From NCBI GenBank assembly GCA_905182155.1, contig CAJJAX010000028.1, positions 1 through 34,714 of the forward strand: a DNA stretch of 34,714 nt, in the 5' to 3' direction. This DNA is from an uncultured Pseudomonadales bacterium. Its GTDB lineage: Bacteria; Pseudomonadota; Gammaproteobacteria; Pseudomonadales; Azotimanducaceae. The notes under the pieces were generated by a model. That model ran no database searches and was not told where the DNA came from. It was given only the letters and a program-made list of their open reading frames with translations. Positions 33,999 to 34,714 of this stretch are shown one piece after another (the stretch's first letter is position 1; every line of letters starts with the position of its first letter). The translations under genes were made by a program, and so were the position numbers.

Positions 33999-34714
33999 CA
34001 TTTTTTAGCTCTGGGACAACCGTGCTTAATATTGCCGATCCGAGCGGTGAGCAAATCAATCCTAGAACGGCCGCAATGCCCAATGACACGTTTGTGGTTG
34101 TCTGGTCGGACAGAGCCGGGAAAGACGGTAGTGCGGGCGGTATTTATGGCCGTATTTATACGTCTGGGTTCGAGCCAGTATCGTCTGAGTTTTTAGTGAA
34201 CACGTTGATCTCAGGTTGGCAATCCAAACAAAGTGTGGCCAGTGCGGCGAATGGCCATTTTATGGTGGTCTGGCATGGTAGTAGTGGGGCGGTTAAAGGA
34301 CAGGTCTTTGATGCGGATGGCATAAAGATTGGGTCTGAGCTGCCGGTAAACCCGCAGCGCTTTAGCGGTAACTCTGATATTGCGTCGGATGTTGAGGGCA
34401 ATTTTTGGGCTGTGAGTGGTGATGGTGCGGGCTACTTCAGTAAATACAGTAATGCCGGTGAGTTGCTGATCGACTCACAGATCTTCCACGACGCCAGTAA
34501 TCCTTATGATCCTAAGATAACGGCGCTGGCTGATGGCCGGATGCTGGTGAGCTGGTATGACGGTGGTGATCCTGCGGGCAGTGATATCTTTGGTCAACTG
34601 ATCAGTGCTGATGGGGCGTTGCTGGGCGATGTTGTGCTATTGAACAGCACGGTGGCTGATAGCCAGCGGACGCTGGCGATCTCGGGTCTCACATCCGGTG
34701 GTTTTGTGGCTGCT
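33857..34714 (+). CDS. Secreted repeat protein, segment 4 (linker and unit B2), open at right edge
   Basis: From about 33857 the frame reads the linker [19 protein letters not shown] again and then unit B2, here with the intact GRAGKD-type junction (GGG at 34118-34120) that unit B1 lacks. It continues open to the window end without a stop. It duplicates segment 2 and the first part of segment 3 at near identity. The gene's 3' end lies outside the window, so total length and any C-terminal secretion or anchor domain cannot be judged. Confidence 0.65.
33999..34714 (+). repeat. Unit B2 (partial)
   Basis: Second copy of the B unit, cut by the window edge. It keeps GGG at 34118-34120 where B1 has GG, which shows that the intact reading frame exists in one copy. 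Confidence 0.8.

Overview
The window most likely comes from a gammaproteobacterium, probably marine or aquatic. The gene orders dnaX-ybaB-recR and rnd-ycgL-ycgN, together with DusA, HrpA, a PilZ regulator and an SpoIIE-type PP2C/STAS pair, are typical of Pseudomonas/Marinobacter/Halomonas-like genomes. I cannot name a genus.

Layout. 1-3390: accessory DNA holding the 3' end of a secreted trypsin-like protease, three small genes (a possible small membrane protein, a secreted NTF2-like protein, a T5orf172/GIY-YIG-like protein) and a ~135-bp repeat present twice. This block ends at the 3' end of a tRNA-Ser(GGA). 3673-8977: a cNMP-binding/PilZ regulator, an SMP-30-type lactonase, an epoxide-hydrolase-like enzyme, a periplasmic chorismate mutase-cyclohexadienyl dehydratase fusion, and a crotonase. 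9305-10630: a broken phosphoribosyltransferase and a glycerophosphodiesterase. 10734-15849: a core DNA and RNA maintenance cluster (dnaX, ybaB, recR, rnd, ycgL, ycgN, a membrane protein). 15955-22058: a MoxR-type AAA+ ATPase, its VWA partner, and the DEAH helicase HrpA. 22103-23842: a PP2C phosphatase with a receiver-like N-terminus and its STAS partner. 23843-25365: decayed DNA with the C-terminal stub of recJ and a uracil-DNA-glycosylase-family gene. 25366-29204: terB-like, dusA, gltX and a DinB/TIGR03084-like gene. 29205-34714: tRNA-Ala(GGC) with a duplicated leader, a tyrosine-recombinase stub, and a large secreted protein locus built of alternating ~1.3-kb propeller-like units joined by calcium-binding DxDxDG linkers (A-B-A-B), running off the right edge.

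A caution applies to the whole window. Single-base indels break the frames of several genes that should be intact (dnaX, gltX, hrpA, rnd, the VWA gene, aroQ-pheC), and one extra base disrupts the T-stem of tRNA-Ala. Several lie in short homopolymers. The simplest reading is residual sequencing error, so frameshifts should not be taken as biology without read support. The exception worth attention is in the right-hand repeat locus, where two frame breaks occur identically in both copies of a linker.

The most interesting points are the ABAB secreted repeat protein with a sharp identity boundary inside it, the periplasmic two-step phenylalanine-branch fusion enzyme, the fused cNMP/c-di-GMP-type regulator, and the unexplained repeat pair bracketing small genes next to tRNA-Ser.
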